DNA of 64,000 nt from Verrucomicrobiota bacterium (lineage in GTDB: Bacteria > Verrucomicrobiota > Verrucomicrobiia > Limisphaerales > JACQFS01): positions 1 through 64,000 of the forward strand of contig JACQFS010000015.1 in assembly GCA_016199935.1 (NCBI GenBank), given 5' to 3'. This document shows, piece by piece, positions 16,876 through 27,453 of this stretch (position 1 is the stretch's first letter; each line of letters begins with the position of its first letter). Both the position numbers and the translations under genes were made by a program. The notes below the pieces were generated by a model. It saw only the letters and a program-made list of their open reading frames with translations, did not search any database and was not told the origin of the DNA.

Positions 16876-17691
16876 TCAGCCCGGCCACACTTTCTCCCAC
16901 GCATCCCCGCGCGCCGGGCGCGGCTTCAATTCCACATCCACATACAACACCGTCTCCGCGCTCTCGCCATAAGGCCCCATCACCACTTGCTTCCCATCCG
17001 ACCCAATGACCAGCGAGCACCCGATGCACTTGTCACCCTTCCACGCGCCCTCGCTCACCCAGCCGACGTTGCTGCAACCGGCGATCCACATCCGGAATTC
17101 CCGCGCCACCGGGCCGTAGTTCTCCAGCCACACCTTGCCGTAAGGCTCCTTCGCGTTGTCGTGGTCCGCCGGCATCGCCCACGCGCACGGCGAGAGAATG
17201 ATGTCCGCGCCCATCAGGCCGAGCGTGCGGCTCACCACCTGCCCGCGCGCGAAGGCGTCCGCGCAAATCATCAGGCCGAACGTGCCCAGCGGCGTGTGCG
17301 CCACCGCCAGCCGGTCGCCCTGTGCGTAAAGGTCGTGCGCGATGTCGAGTTCGTTGAGCTTGCGATGATGGAGGAGAATCTCACCGGCCGGATTGATGAA
17401 CACCGCCGCATTGAAAAGTTTGTCGCCCGCGCGCTCCACCAATCCGGCGCAGATGAAGACGCCATGACGCCTCGCCGCTGCGCGCAGTCGCTCGCAAGAT
17501 TCGCCACCGGGAATTTCCCCTGCGCCCATCCGTGCCGAACTGTGGCCCCAGCCAAAATCCAGCGTCTCCGGCAGCACAACCACCGTGGCTCCGGCCTTCA
17601 CAGCCTGCGCGATGAACTCTTCCGCGCGCCGCAGATTCTCCGCCGGACGACCGCCCTCCACGAGCATCTGGATCAGGGCGAGTTCGAACAT
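16876..17691 (-). CDS. Carbon-nitrogen hydrolase (nitrilase superfamily)
   Basis: VVVLPETLDFGWG, HHRKLNELDIAHDLYAQG, FGLMICADAFARG: Glu/Lys/Cys catalytic positions present. Confidence 0.9.
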   Translation of the reverse strand: MFELALIQMLVEGGRPAENLRRAEEFIAQAVKAGATVVVLPETLDFGWGHSSARMGAGEIPGGESCERLRAAARRHGVFICAGLVERAGDKLFNAAVFINPAGEILLHHRKLNELDIAHDLYAQGDRLAVAHTPLGTFGLMICADAFARGQVVSRTLGLMGADIILSPCAWAMPADHDNAKEPYGKVWLENYGPVAREFRMWIAGCSNVGWVSEGAWKGDKCIGCSLVIGSDGKQVVMGPYGESAETVLYVDVELKPRPARGDAWEKVWPG

Positions 17692-17773
17692 GGAGCGATT
17701 GCCGCAAAAAATCGCAGAAGGCGCAAAGGGGAAATTCTTTTTGCGCTGGTTTGCGTTCTTTGCGGCCAACTAC

Positions 17774-20700
17774 TCACGGCTTCGCGTCCTCGACTGTCAC
17801 GCGCACCTCGGCGCCGTTGCAGCGGATCTCGGGCACATACATCGCGTGGCCCAGAACCGGCAGCGCGTGGAACTGGCCGGGCACTTCGGCGCGGAAGTCG
17901 TAGCGGATTTCCCAGACGCCTTCGGGGAGCTTGTCCACAAACATCGCCACCTTGCGGTCGCGGAGTTCCTGATAGACCCAGCGCGAGCGGCCGGTGAAAT
18001 CCGTGTCCGACATCAGCACCGGGCGCGGCAGGCCGACGGGCGCGATGCCACCGATGCGGCGTGCGGCTCCGCCACCCTTCTTCTTCGAGGGCGCGACCTG
18101 CGGTGCGGCGGCGGCGGGTTTGGCCGCGCTGAATTTTCTTTCGACCGCGCCGCTCTTCATTTCACGCGCGTAGAGCGATTCGCCGCTGCGGATTTCCACG
18201 GCCTCGAAGCCGGCGGGCTTGAGGTCCTCGAAGAGCAGATACTCGTAGTTGTTCTTCGTCTCGACGGTCAGCACGGTCTCGATGCGCTCGCCGCTTTTCA
18301 CGCTCTCGCCGTCCTTGAGCGGCACCTTGTCATAGACGAAGCCCTTCAAGAGCGTCGGGCGGCCGACGAGTTTGTAATACTCGCGCTTCACGAAGATTTC
18401 GTTGCCGGCGGGCGTGATGGGTTCTTCGAGGCTGAAAAACTTCGCCTCGGCCGCAAAGTAAACCGCGCCGTCGCCGTTGCGCTTGATGCGGATTTCGTTC
18501 GCGCCGTCCTTGATGAGCTTCGGGTCCACGGTGAAACGGCTCGGAGCATTGAACACGTCCGCGCCGCTGACCTTGCGGTCGGCCACCTTCGAGCCGTTGA
18601 CGAACACGCTGAACTCCAACTCCGGCTTCAGCTCGCCGCTCACCTTGAGGTAATCGTTCATCGCGAGGACGACGATGGCGGTGTCGCGCGTGTTGCTCCA
18701 CTGCGCGCCGCGGCGGTTCTTGATGAGCCAGTTGGTGACCGGTTCGATGAGCGGGTTCTTCGGGTCAATCGTCAGCAGCGCGCGCAACGCAAACGCCGTC
18801 GCCTCCACGCCGCCGTCGGACCAGCGCCAATACACGCCGTCCTCGCCCCAATGCGCGGTGCCCATCACGCCCTTGTTCGCGGGCGCGGTGCCGCCGATGA
18901 GCACGCTCGCATCCGGTCGCTCGTCGCGCTTCACGCCGTTCTCCAGATTTTCGATGAGCGTCTTGGCTTTCGTCTTGTAGTCTGTCTCGTCAAAACTGAA
19001 ATAGTGGGCGCTTAAGGCCAGCAAGGCTCTAGTGTAAGCGTTCAGCCTTTCTCGATTAGCCCAGAGATTTTCAAATGCTTTCGCTTGGAATTGTGGAACG
19101 TGACGCTCCTGGCTGCGCACGCGCTCGCGAGACAGCGAAAGCGCGTGCAGCATCCACGCCTGCATGTCGGGATTCAATTCTTCCTCGACGAGCGTCTTGT
19201 CGAGGAAGCTCGCGCCTCGTTCAAGGACGTTGCCTTTGATTTCCACGCCGGTCTGCTTGGCAAGCGTGAGGCCCCACACGACGTAAGCGGTCATCCAACG
19301 GTCGCTGTCGCCGGGTTTCCACCAGCCCCAGCCGCCGTCGCCGTGCTGGAAATCGTAGAGGCGTTCGAGGCCGGCCTTCACCATTTCGTCGAGCTTGGCC
19401 AAATCCTTTTTCCCCTTGGGTTGAGTGGCTTTCACGTTCGCCGGCTCGATGCCGCCGAAGACGCGGCCCATCACGTCCTCGGGCGCGAGGCCGAGGTCGC
19501 GCAGCGTCTTTGCGGTGATGGCGGCGGGGAGGAAACGGCTCATCGTCTGCTCGGTGCAGCCGTAGGGGTAATCAATCAGGTAGGGCAACGCATCGAGCAT
19601 CGTGACGGCGAGGCTCGGCGTGACCTGCACGGTGAGCGTGGTGGACTCGGGCTTGCGCGCCTGCGGAATGTCGAGCTTCACGGTGATGTCGTTGCCGCGG
19701 ACCTTGCCGGCCTTGGTGATGAACTTCTCGATGCCGTGTTCGTGCGCGACGTAAGTCTTCTCCATCGCGTCGGAAAACTTCCCGCCGCGCCCGGTGACTT
19801 TGAGTTTCGCTTCGCCCGGAGATTTCACGATGGCCTTCCAATCCGCGCGCGCCTCGCTGTTCGCGGGGACTTTGAGTAGCGCAGGCTTCCAGCCTGCGGG
19901 TTTCGCGGCATCCTGCCGCGAGTCAACTGGCAGCAAGATGCTGCCAGAACCCGCAGGCAGGGATGCCTGCGCTACGTTGGTCGAGTCCAGCGTCACCTTC
20001 ACCTCCATCGCCTCGTCGGTGTTGTTGTTCACGACGGCGCTTAACACAACCTCATCCCCCACGACAAAAAAGCGCGGAGCCTGGAGGCGGACGATGAGCG
20101 GTTGCTTGGTGCGCGTGTTGGTGCTCGCGAGGCCGAACTGATTTCCGACGCTGACGGCGCGCGCGGTGGCCTTCCAGCCGGTGAGGGAGTCGGGATACTT
20201 CACCTTCACGATGGCCGTCCCTTTGGCGTCGGTCTTCAAGTCGGGCTGCCAGAGAATCGTGGAGCGGAAATCAGAGCGCACCACGACGGCGGGTTCTTGG
20301 CTGGCCCGTCCTTCGCCGAGTTGCATCTCGGATCTTTTGTCGGACATGCCCTTCATCAACTGCCGGTTCGCTCCCATTGGCGCGCTCGCTGGCATCGCTC
20401 CGCGCGCGAGCATTCCACCCACGGCACTCATAGACTTCGCCGCCATTTCCATGGGTGCGGCCGCATCCATTGCGAGCACATTGGCATTGGCATAGCCGAA
20501 TTGGTCCTCCAGTCGCCCGTCATAAAGCCCATCACGGTCGAGTGACTCCAATTCCTCGCGTCCGCCCAACCCCGCCTGCCTCCGGCGCTTCCCGCTTTCA
20601 TCCGCCTCGCGCTCGTCGAACAACTCGTCCTTCTCGCCCTTCAACAGCTTCGCGTAGCTCTTCCAGTTCATCGTCGCCTGCATCTGGATCTGGTGCGGGC

Positions 20701-23700
20701 GCTTGGTGCCGTAGAAAAATTGCCGCGGGTCGCCGGCGTAATCGCTCTGGATGTAGAAGACCGATTCGTCCACAAGTCCGAACGCCACCTCAGCGGCGAC
20801 CGGTTTGCCGTCGTGGTCGCGCGTGGTGATGGTGAGCGTGCCTTCGTCGCGCGGCTGGTATTGGGCGCGATCAGGCTTCACGTCCACGGTGAGGAAATTT
20901 TTCGTCGGCGGCACCACGACCTGTTTCGTGTCGGTGAAAATCTGCCGGTCGGTCACGAGCGCCGCGCCGAGGAAAATGTTCGGCACGTGCTGCTCCGCGA
21001 TGTCTAGCTCGACGAGTTTCACCGTGCCGGTCACGTGGACAAGCTGGTAACTCATCAACTCCTCGGCCTCGGTGGTGAAGAGCACGTAACGGTCGGCGGT
21101 CGGTGTGACGAGCATCACCGGCGCGCGCTGGCCGACGCGGAACGTGTCCTGGTCCGCGATGATTTCCACGCCGCCGTGGCGGTAGCCGATTTCCGTCGTG
21201 GCGTTGTTCGCGACCCACACGGTCGTCTCGGCGCGGATGGGCTGCGGCGGGCGCTTGGGCGCAACGTCTTCGCTCAACCACGTCACGCGATAGTAGCCCT
21301 CGCGCTCCGGCGTGAAGGTGAACTCGCCCTTGCCATCGGCGTCGGTCTTCACGGTGAGCGTCTTGATTTCGTCGCGCTCGTAACCGCGGAATTTCAGCCG
21401 CCAATCCTTCTGGTCGGGACGCTCGGGCGCGGGCGGCCAGATTTTTTGCTGCGCCTGGAGCTTCTTCAGTTCGTCGCCCTTCACCTCGCGGCCGTCGGGC
21501 GCAATCCAGATTTCCCACCAATACTCGCGCAGCAATTTCACGATGCCCTCGGCGACGACGGGCTGCTCATTCGCGTCCTTGGCGGTAAACTCGATGCGCA
21601 CCTTGTCCTGCGGGCGGTAGAGATTGTGGTCGGGCCGCGCGAAAACGTAGTAGCGCTGCTGCGTGACGCGCACGGCGCCGTTGCCGGTGATTTCGCGCCG
21701 GCTCGAATCGGTCACGCGCGCCTCGACGCGATACTCGAAGTCCTGCCCGCCGCCCTTGGGCGTGTCGAAGGTGAGCGCGGCCTTGCCGGTCGCGTCGGTC
21801 TTGAGCGTCTCGCGCTTGATGATTTGCCCGCCGGCACCGCCGGGCCAGCGGCCGAAGCGGTTCACGGCTAGGTCCATGTCGTCGTAAAACCACGGGAAGT
21901 CGCGCGGTTGCGGGAAGTGCATCCAGAAGGGGTTTTGATAGACGAGCACCTCGACGCTCGCGTTGGCGACGGCGCCGCCGAAATAATAATCCGCCTGCAC
22001 GCTCACCTCGACGGTTTCGCCGAGGCGGAAGGCTTTTTTGCGCGGCTTGCCTTCGGCGGTCTTCTCCTCCGGCGTCTGCACGGTGACTTTGAATTCCGGC
22101 AGCTTGTATTCCTCCAACCGGAACAACTGCGCGTTGCCGATGTGCTGCTTGCGGCCCTCGTTCCAGAACTGGATTTGATATTCGCCGAGCGGCATCGCCT
22201 CGGTGAGTTCGAGCGCGCCCCACGCGCTGCCGAACGGGTTGAGCTTCGCCTTGTCGGCCTTCACCTTCGCGCCGCGCGGGTCGGTGATTTCAAACTCGAT
22301 GGTCGCGTCGCTCGGCGTGGAATAGACCGAGCCGTTGTAGCGGCGCGCGATGAACTTCCACTGCACCGTCTCCTTCGGGCGATACGCAGGCCGGTCGGTG
22401 AAGGCGTAAATCTTCCAACGCTCGAACTCGGCGCGGCCCCAGTAACTGTTGCCCAAGCTGAACGCCTGCCGGTCGGCAGTGATGGCGGCGGCGAAGAGTT
22501 CCAGATTGTTGTTCGCCGGGCGCGACAACTCGAACACCGCGATGCCGTCGGCGTTGACCTCCTTCTCCGACTCGCGCGACTGCCAGCGTTTGCCGTCGTG
22601 CCAGCGTTCCCAGAGCTTCACCTTGCCCTCGCGCTGCGGCGAGGAGTTGAGCGCGTTGCAGAAATAGATGAGCGCCTGCTTGCCGGAAGTTTTCAGCACG
22701 AGCGCCGAGTCGGTCACGAGCACAATGTCGCGCGCCGACTTGCCGCCACCGCGCGCTTCGAGGATGTAGGCGCCGGGCTTGAGTTTTTGTTCGAGGCGCA
22801 GCGACGCATTGCCGGGCTGGTAATCCTTCTTGTCCTTCGTGTCGTGCGACCACTCCTTCAACTTCTCGCGGCCCGCGAGGTCAATGGAGGTGAGCCAGTC
22901 GGTGCGGCGCTTCTCGTCAATGTTCGCGAGGCTCACGTCCTTCGCGAGGGCCACCGGGTAGAGCGCGAGTTCGATGCGACCGACGTTGCGCCAGTTGAGG
23001 TGATATTGAACTTCCGAGTCCGGCAGAAAAAAATGTGAGACGCTCACGCCGACCTGTTCGTCCGTGATGTTTTTGATTTGCTGCTGCGCCTGCTCGAAGT
23101 AGCGCGTCTCGCCCTTCTTGAACTCCGTAACGAGGCGGCGGAAGAGTTCGAGCGCCTTCACGAAATCCGGCTCGTTGCGCCAGCCGCCGTCCTTGAGCGG
23201 CACGACGCGGCCCTGATTCATCATCCACTCGGCGTATTGGTAGAGCGCGTCGTCATACCATTCGGTCTTCTGTCCAAGCTTCACCGCCGCCTCGAACTCC
23301 TCCGGCACACGCGCGCGCTGCTCCCAATCGCCGCCCTGCTGCTGGATGGTCCGCGCGAGCAGGTAGTGCGCGTGCGCCTGGTCGTTTTCGGTCTGCGCAA
23401 TCTTCAGCGCGTTCTCGGCGATGGGGAGCGGGAGGATGTTGCCGTAATTTCCGAAGTAGTAATTGCGCGCTTGGATGCCCGGCGGCCGCTCGATGCGCCA
23501 CACGATGCCGAGGTAACGCCCGCGCGCCGTCTCGAGGTCGCGCGCACCCGCCCACCACTCGAGCGCGTTCTGATAAAACGGCCAAGCCCCACCCCAGTTC
23601 TGCTGATTGCGCCGCGTCCACCAAAAATCCCCGAGCGACTCCTGCACCTCGACCCACACGCGGTCCTTGTCTTCCGTGCGCTGAATGTCGCGCACCATTT

Positions 23701-23989
23701 TGTCCAGCGCATCGCGAGCCGCATCGAGTTTCGTCGTGTCCGCCCGCTGCGTGCTGGCTTCCGAGCGCCACGCCGTATCCAAGAGGCGGAACTGCACCCA
23801 GCGCTGCTCGGCGGGCGGGAGATTGGTGACGACGATTTTCGCATAAGCTTCACGCGCCTTCGCAAACGACTTCTCGGCAAAGAGCCGCTCGCCTTCGGCC
23901 TTGAGCGAGTCGTAATCGCTGAGTTGTGCGTGAAGCGAGGCGGTGAAGAAAGTGGCCGCAAGCGCGGCGAGCAGGAGACGAAGTTTCAT
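17774..23989 (-). CDS. Bacterial alpha-2-macroglobulin-family protein with thioester motif
   Basis: YPYGCTEQTMSRFLPA thioester; MG-type repeats; VKYPDSLTGWKATARAV; N-terminal signal peptide and TPR-like region; about 2071 aa. Confidence 0.92.
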   Translation of the reverse strand: MKLRLLLAALAATFFTASLHAQLSDYDSLKAEGERLFAEKSFAKAREAYAKIVVTNLPPAEQRWVQFRLLDTAWRSEASTQRADTTKLDAARDALDKMVRDIQRTEDKDRVWVEVQESLGDFWWTRRNQQNWGGAWPFYQNALEWWAGARDLETARGRYLGIVWRIERPPGIQARNYYFGNYGNILPLPIAENALKIAQTENDQAHAHYLLARTIQQQGGDWEQRARVPEEFEAAVKLGQKTEWYDDALYQYAEWMMNQGRVVPLKDGGWRNEPDFVKALELFRRLVTEFKKGETRYFEQAQQQIKNITDEQVGVSVSHFFLPDSEVQYHLNWRNVGRIELALYPVALAKDVSLANIDEKRRTDWLTSIDLAGREKLKEWSHDTKDKKDYQPGNASLRLEQKLKPGAYILEARGGGKSARDIVLVTDSALVLKTSGKQALIYFCNALNSSPQREGKVKLWERWHDGKRWQSRESEKEVNADGIAVFELSRPANNNLELFAAAITADRQAFSLGNSYWGRAEFERWKIYAFTDRPAYRPKETVQWKFIARRYNGSVYSTPSDATIEFEITDPRGAKVKADKAKLNPFGSAWGALELTEAMPLGEYQIQFWNEGRKQHIGNAQLFRLEEYKLPEFKVTVQTPEEKTAEGKPRKKAFRLGETVEVSVQADYYFGGAVANASVEVLVYQNPFWMHFPQPRDFPWFYDDMDLAVNRFGRWPGGAGGQIIKRETLKTDATGKAALTFDTPKGGGQDFEYRVEARVTDSSRREITGNGAVRVTQQRYYVFARPDHNLYRPQDKVRIEFTAKDANEQPVVAEGIVKLLREYWWEIWIAPDGREVKGDELKKLQAQQKIWPPAPERPDQKDWRLKFRGYERDEIKTLTVKTDADGKGEFTFTPEREGYYRVTWLSEDVAPKRPPQPIRAETTVWVANNATTEIGYRHGGVEIIADQDTFRVGQRAPVMLVTPTADRYVLFTTEAEELMSYQLVHVTGTVKLVELDIAEQHVPNIFLGAALVTDRQIFTDTKQVVVPPTKNFLTVDVKPDRAQYQPRDEGTLTITTRDHDGKPVAAEVAFGLVDESVFYIQSDYAGDPRQFFYGTKRPHQIQMQATMNWKSYAKLLKGEKDELFDEREADESGKRRRQAGLGGREELESLDRDGLYDGRLEDQFGYANANVLAMDAAAPMEMAAKSMSAVGGMLARGAMPASAPMGANRQLMKGMSDKRSEMQLGEGRASQEPAVVVRSDFRSTILWQPDLKTDAKGTAIVKVKYPDSLTGWKATARAVSVGNQFGLASTNTRTKQPLIVRLQAPRFFVVGDEVVLSAVVNNNTDEAMEVKVTLDSTNVAQASLPAGSGSILLPVDSRQDAAKPAGWKPALLKVPANSEARADWKAIVKSPGEAKLKVTGRGGKFSDAMEKTYVAHEHGIEKFITKAGKVRGNDITVKLDIPQARKPESTTLTVQVTPSLAVTMLDALPYLIDYPYGCTEQTMSRFLPAAITAKTLRDLGLAPEDVMGRVFGGIEPANVKATQPKGKKDLAKLDEMVKAGLERLYDFQHGDGGWGWWKPGDSDRWMTAYVVWGLTLAKQTGVEIKGNVLERGASFLDKTLVEEELNPDMQAWMLHALSLSRERVRSQERHVPQFQAKAFENLWANRERLNAYTRALLALSAHYFSFDETDYKTKAKTLIENLENGVKRDERPDASVLIGGTAPANKGVMGTAHWGEDGVYWRWSDGGVEATAFALRALLTIDPKNPLIEPVTNWLIKNRRGAQWSNTRDTAIVVLAMNDYLKVSGELKPELEFSVFVNGSKVADRKVSGADVFNAPSRFTVDPKLIKDGANEIRIKRNGDGAVYFAAEAKFFSLEEPITPAGNEIFVKREYYKLVGRPTLLKGFVYDKVPLKDGESVKSGERIETVLTVETKNNYEYLLFEDLKPAGFEAVEIRSGESLYAREMKSGAVERKFSAAKPAAAAPQVAPSKKKGGGAARRIGGIAPVGLPRPVLMSDTDFTGRSRWVYQELRDRKVAMFVDKLPEGVWEIRYDFRAEVPGQFHALPVLGHAMYVPEIRCNGAEVRVTVEDAKP
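19876..19975. repeat. In-frame palindromic element inside the A2M gene
   Basis: gtagcgcaggcttcc...ggatgcctgcgctac inverted ends, internal catcctgccgcg and ggcagcaagatgctgcc hairpins; encodes VAQASLPAGSGSILLPVDSRQDAAKPAGWKPALL. Confidence 0.85.
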
Positions 23990-24132
23990 AAGCAATGTCG
24001 CCCAGTTGGACGGGACGGCCGGAAGATTACTCCCGTGAACTGCGGCGTGTCACGACAGGAGCGTGACCGGCCCGCGCGCTGACCGGCGTCGAAGGGCTGG
24101 CAATCCATTGCTCGCTCGCTAGACTCGGGCGC

Positions 24133-25326
24133 ATGAAACTCCGCTTGTGTCTTCGCACCTGCCTGCTGGTTGTGCTCCTTGCCGTGTTGGTGTCGGCCGC
24201 GAATTCTCCACAACTCGCGGCCATTCCCGCCGCCGTTCAAAAGTTCGTGGACAACGAAACTGTCGCTGGCGCGGTCACGCTCGTCGCGCGCAATGGCGAG
24301 GTCATGAGTGTCGCGGCCGTGGGCTTCGTTGATCTCGCGGCGAAGAAGCCAATGCGTGAGGACAACCTCTTTTGGATCGCCTCAATGACCAAGCCGATGA
24401 CCGCCGTCGCGGTGCTGATGTTGCAGGACGAGGGCAAGCTCTCGGTGAACGACCCGGTGGAGAAATATCTGCCGGAGTTCAAGGGGCAGATGCTCCTCGC
24501 CGCGCGCACCAACGGGCAGGTCATCCTGAAGAAGACGCGACCCATCACGTTGCACGACCTGCTCACGCACACGTCCGGCCTCAACGCCGAGGCGCCCGAA
24601 GTGGGCCGCGACCTCACGCTCGCCGAGCGCACGCTGGCCTACGCGTTGCAGCCGCTCCAGTTCGAGCCGGGCAGCAAGTGGCAATACAGCAATCCCGGCA
24701 TCAACACCCTCGGCCGCATCGTCGAGGTCGTGGCGCAGCAGCCGTATGCGGAGTTCATGGAGAAAAGAATTCTCAAGCCGCTCGGCATGAAGGACACGAC
24801 CTTCTGGCCCACCGCGAGCCAGGCACGCCGCATCGCCAAATCCTACGCGCCCGGTGAAAACAACAAAGGCCTGGCCGAGACAAACATCTTCTTCGTGCGC
24901 GGCGAACTGGGCGACCACCACCGCACCGCGCTGCCCGCCGGCGGTCTTTTCTCCACCGCGCGCGACGTCGCGAAGTTTTACCAGATGATGCTCAACGGCG
25001 GCGCGGCGAACGGGAAAATTTATCTCAAGCCGGAGACCGCGAAGCTGATGACCACCACGCAGAGCGGCGACATCAAGACCGGCTTCACCGAGGGCATGAG
25101 CTGGGGCCTCGGCTTTCAGGTTGTGAAGGAGCCGACCGGCGTGACGGCGATGCTTTCGCCCGGCACGTTCGGCCACGGCGGCGCGTATGGCACGCAAAGC
25201 TGGGGCGACCCGAAGGCGCAGACCATTTACATTCTCATGATTCAGCGCGCGAAAATGCAAAACGGCGACGCCAGCGGCATCCGGCAGGCGTTTCAGGAGG
25301 CCGCGGCGGCCACCGTTCGGAACTGA
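24133..25326 (+). CDS. Serine hydrolase, beta-lactamase class C / esterase family
   Basis: IASMTKPMTAVAVLM (SxxK), YSNPGINTLGRI (YxN), GHGGAYGTQSW (HGG). Confidence 0.9.
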   Translation: MKLRLCLRTCLLVVLLAVLVSAANSPQLAAIPAAVQKFVDNETVAGAVTLVARNGEVMSVAAVGFVDLAAKKPMREDNLFWIASMTKPMTAVAVLMLQDEGKLSVNDPVEKYLPEFKGQMLLAARTNGQVILKKTRPITLHDLLTHTSGLNAEAPEVGRDLTLAERTLAYALQPLQFEPGSKWQYSNPGINTLGRIVEVVAQQPYAEFMEKRILKPLGMKDTTFWPTASQARRIAKSYAPGENNKGLAETNIFFVRGELGDHHRTALPAGGLFSTARDVAKFYQMMLNGGAANGKIYLKPETAKLMTTTQSGDIKTGFTEGMSWGLGFQVVKEPTGVTAMLSPGTFGHGGAYGTQSWGDPKAQTIYILMIQRAKMQNGDASGIRQAFQEAAAATVRN

Positions 25327-25334
25327 CTGAAACC

Positions 25335-25691
25335 ATGAGCGACTCCCTCCCATCGCAGAATCCCGGCGGTGCCGCCGAACTCGATTCGTTCATCCTGAAC
25401 GAAGTCCAGTTGCTCCTCGCCGAGAAGCGCACCGCGATGTCCGTGATGCGCACGGGCATCGCCATTTTCGCGCTGCCGCTCTCGGTGCTGAGCGTGCTCA
25501 TCGCCACGTCGCGCTTTTACGACGTGCTTAACGTGATGCATCTCCTCGTGCCGCTTGGCGTGCTGAACCTCGCACTCATCGTGCTCGGTGCCTACCTCAT
25601 CCTCCACGCGCTGCGGCGCATCCGGCACTACGACCGCCTGATCGCCGAGTTCAAGCGCAAGCATAGCAAGCTCGCCGAACTGGTGGACTGA
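25335..25691 (+). CDS. Small membrane protein, DUF202-like
   Basis: LLAEKRTAMSVMRTGIAIFALPLSVLSVLIA... two or three TM segments. Confidence 0.65.
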   Translation: MSDSLPSQNPGGAAELDSFILNEVQLLLAEKRTAMSVMRTGIAIFALPLSVLSVLIATSRFYDVLNVMHLLVPLGVLNLALIVLGAYLILHALRRIRHYDRLIAEFKRKHSKLAELVD

Positions 25692-25701
25692 CCGCGCGGT
25701 T

Positions 25702-26301
25702 TCAGCGGTAGATGTCCACAAGGTAAACGGTCGCCTCGCCCTTGCCGGCGTTGATGATCGCGTGCGGCACGTCGGCGCGGTAACTCGCCGAGTCGCCCGG
25801 CGCGAGGCTTTCCGAATCATCGGCGGACTCCAACCGCACCTGCCCCTTCGCCACCGTGATGAATTCGCGGGTGCCCTCGAAGTGCGCCGAACTTCGCAGC
25901 GCGCCGCCGGGTTGCAATTGCACTTCGTAAAACTCCACGTCCTTCTCCAGGTTCAGCGGTGAGAGCGTGCGCACGCGGCAGAGCTTGTCGGACTTGTAAT
26001 GGTAGGCGTGGTCGTCGCCGCGGATGACCGAGATGGCCGACGCCGCGCCGGGCATTTCGAGCAGATCGCCGAGCGCCATGCCGAACGCCTGCGCGATGCG
26101 GAGCGTGACGGCGAGCGTGGGGTTGGCCTGCTCGCGCTCAATCTGGCTGAGCATCGAACGGCTCACCCCGCTGGCGTTCGCCAGACCTTCGAGTGACCAG
26201 CCCTTTTCCGTGCGCAGCTTCTTCACGCGCACGCCGAGGTGGCGGTTGATGGCCTCCGCCGAGCCGGCGGCGGCTTTCTTTGGCTTAACGGGCGAACTCA
26301 T
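25702..26301 (-). CDS. XRE-family transcriptional regulator with C-terminal cupin
   Basis: [48 protein letters not shown]; cupin [35 protein letters not shown]. Confidence 0.92.
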   Translation of the reverse strand: MSSPVKPKKAAAGSAEAINRHLGVRVKKLRTEKGWSLEGLANASGVSRSMLSQIEREQANPTLAVTLRIAQAFGMALGDLLEMPGAASAISVIRGDDHAYHYKSDKLCRVRTLSPLNLEKDVEFYEVQLQPGGALRSSAHFEGTREFITVAKGQVRLESADDSESLAPGDSASYRADVPHAIINAGKGEATVYLVDIYR

Positions 26302-26304
26302 GGT

Positions 26305-26362
26305 GTGCAGTATAGTGGAATTAAATCTTGCATAAAGGAAAACCTTTTCCATTATACCGCAC
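26305..26362. promoter_or_regulatory. Candidate operator and promoter between XRE-cupin regulator and tdh
   Basis: Inverted 16-mers GTGCAGTATAGTGGAA (26305-26320) / TTCCATTATACCGCAC (26347-26362), 14/16 match; TTGCAT-17 bp-ATTATA towards tdh. Confidence 0.6.
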
Positions 26363-26397
26363 AGACAGACAACATACCGCACAACACCTCCTTCGCC

Positions 26398-27423
26398 ATG
26401 AAAGCCCTCGTCAAACAGCACGCCCGCCCCGGACTCTGGCTCGGCGAGGTTCCGAATCCGACGCCCGGCATCAACGACGTGCTCATCCGCGTGCTCAAGA
26501 CGGGCATCTGCGGCACCGACCTGCACATCTACAAATGGGACGCGTGGGCGCAGAAGACCATCCCGGTGCCGATGGTGGTGGGCCATGAGTTCGTCGGTGA
26601 AGTCGTCGAGGTTGGCTCGAACGTCTCCGACTTTCATCCCGGCGAGATTGTCAGTGCGGAGGGCCACGTGGTCTGCGGGCGCTGCCGCAACTGCCTCGCC
26701 GGCCGTCGGCATCTTTGCAAAGACACCTCGGGCATCGGCGTGAATCGCCCCGGCGCGTTTGCCGAGTTCATCTCCGTGCCAATGACGAATGTCTGGCACC
26801 ACCGCCCCGACATTGACCGCGAGGTGGCGGCAATTTTCGACCCGTTTGGCAACGCCGTGCACACTGCTCTCTCCTTCGACCTGCTCGGCGAGGACGTGCT
26901 CATCACCGGCGCGGGGCCGATCGGCATCATGGGCGCGGCGATCGCGAGGCACGCGGGCGCGCGCTACGTCGTTGTCACCGACGTGAACGATCACCGCCTC
27001 GAGCTCGCGAAGCAGATGGGCGCGACCATTGCCGTGAATGTCCAGCGCGAGAAGTTGCGCGACGTGCAGGCTCAACTCGGCATGAAGGAAGGCTTCGATG
27101 TCGGCCTCGAAATGAGCGGCAACCCGGCGGCGTTCCGCGACATGATCGAGCAGATGGCGCACGGCGGAAAAATCGCGATGCTCGGCATTCCCTCCGAGCC
27201 GATGCCGATCGACTGGAACAAGGTCATTTTCAACATGCTCACGATCAAGGGCATTTACGGCCGCGAGATGTATGAGACGTGGTATAAAATGTCCGTGATG
27301 CTTGAGAGCGGCCTCGACATCCGGCCCGTCATCACGCACCGCTTCCACTTCACCGAGTTCGAGAAGGGCTTCGAGGCCATGCTGTCGGGCAACTGCGGCA
27401 AGGTGATCCTCGACTGGCAGTGA
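26398..27423 (+). CDS. tdh: L-threonine 3-dehydrogenase
   Basis: [69 protein letters not shown]; directly upstream of kbl. Confidence 0.93.
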   Translation: MKALVKQHARPGLWLGEVPNPTPGINDVLIRVLKTGICGTDLHIYKWDAWAQKTIPVPMVVGHEFVGEVVEVGSNVSDFHPGEIVSAEGHVVCGRCRNCLAGRRHLCKDTSGIGVNRPGAFAEFISVPMTNVWHHRPDIDREVAAIFDPFGNAVHTALSFDLLGEDVLITGAGPIGIMGAAIARHAGARYVVVTDVNDHRLELAKQMGATIAVNVQREKLRDVQAQLGMKEGFDVGLEMSGNPAAFRDMIEQMAHGGKIAMLGIPSEPMPIDWNKVIFNMLTIKGIYGREMYETWYKMSVMLESGLDIRPVITHRFHFTEFEKGFEAMLSGNCGKVILDWQ

Positions 27424-27453
27424 CGGCGCGGGCAGATTTCCGGCACGCATCCC

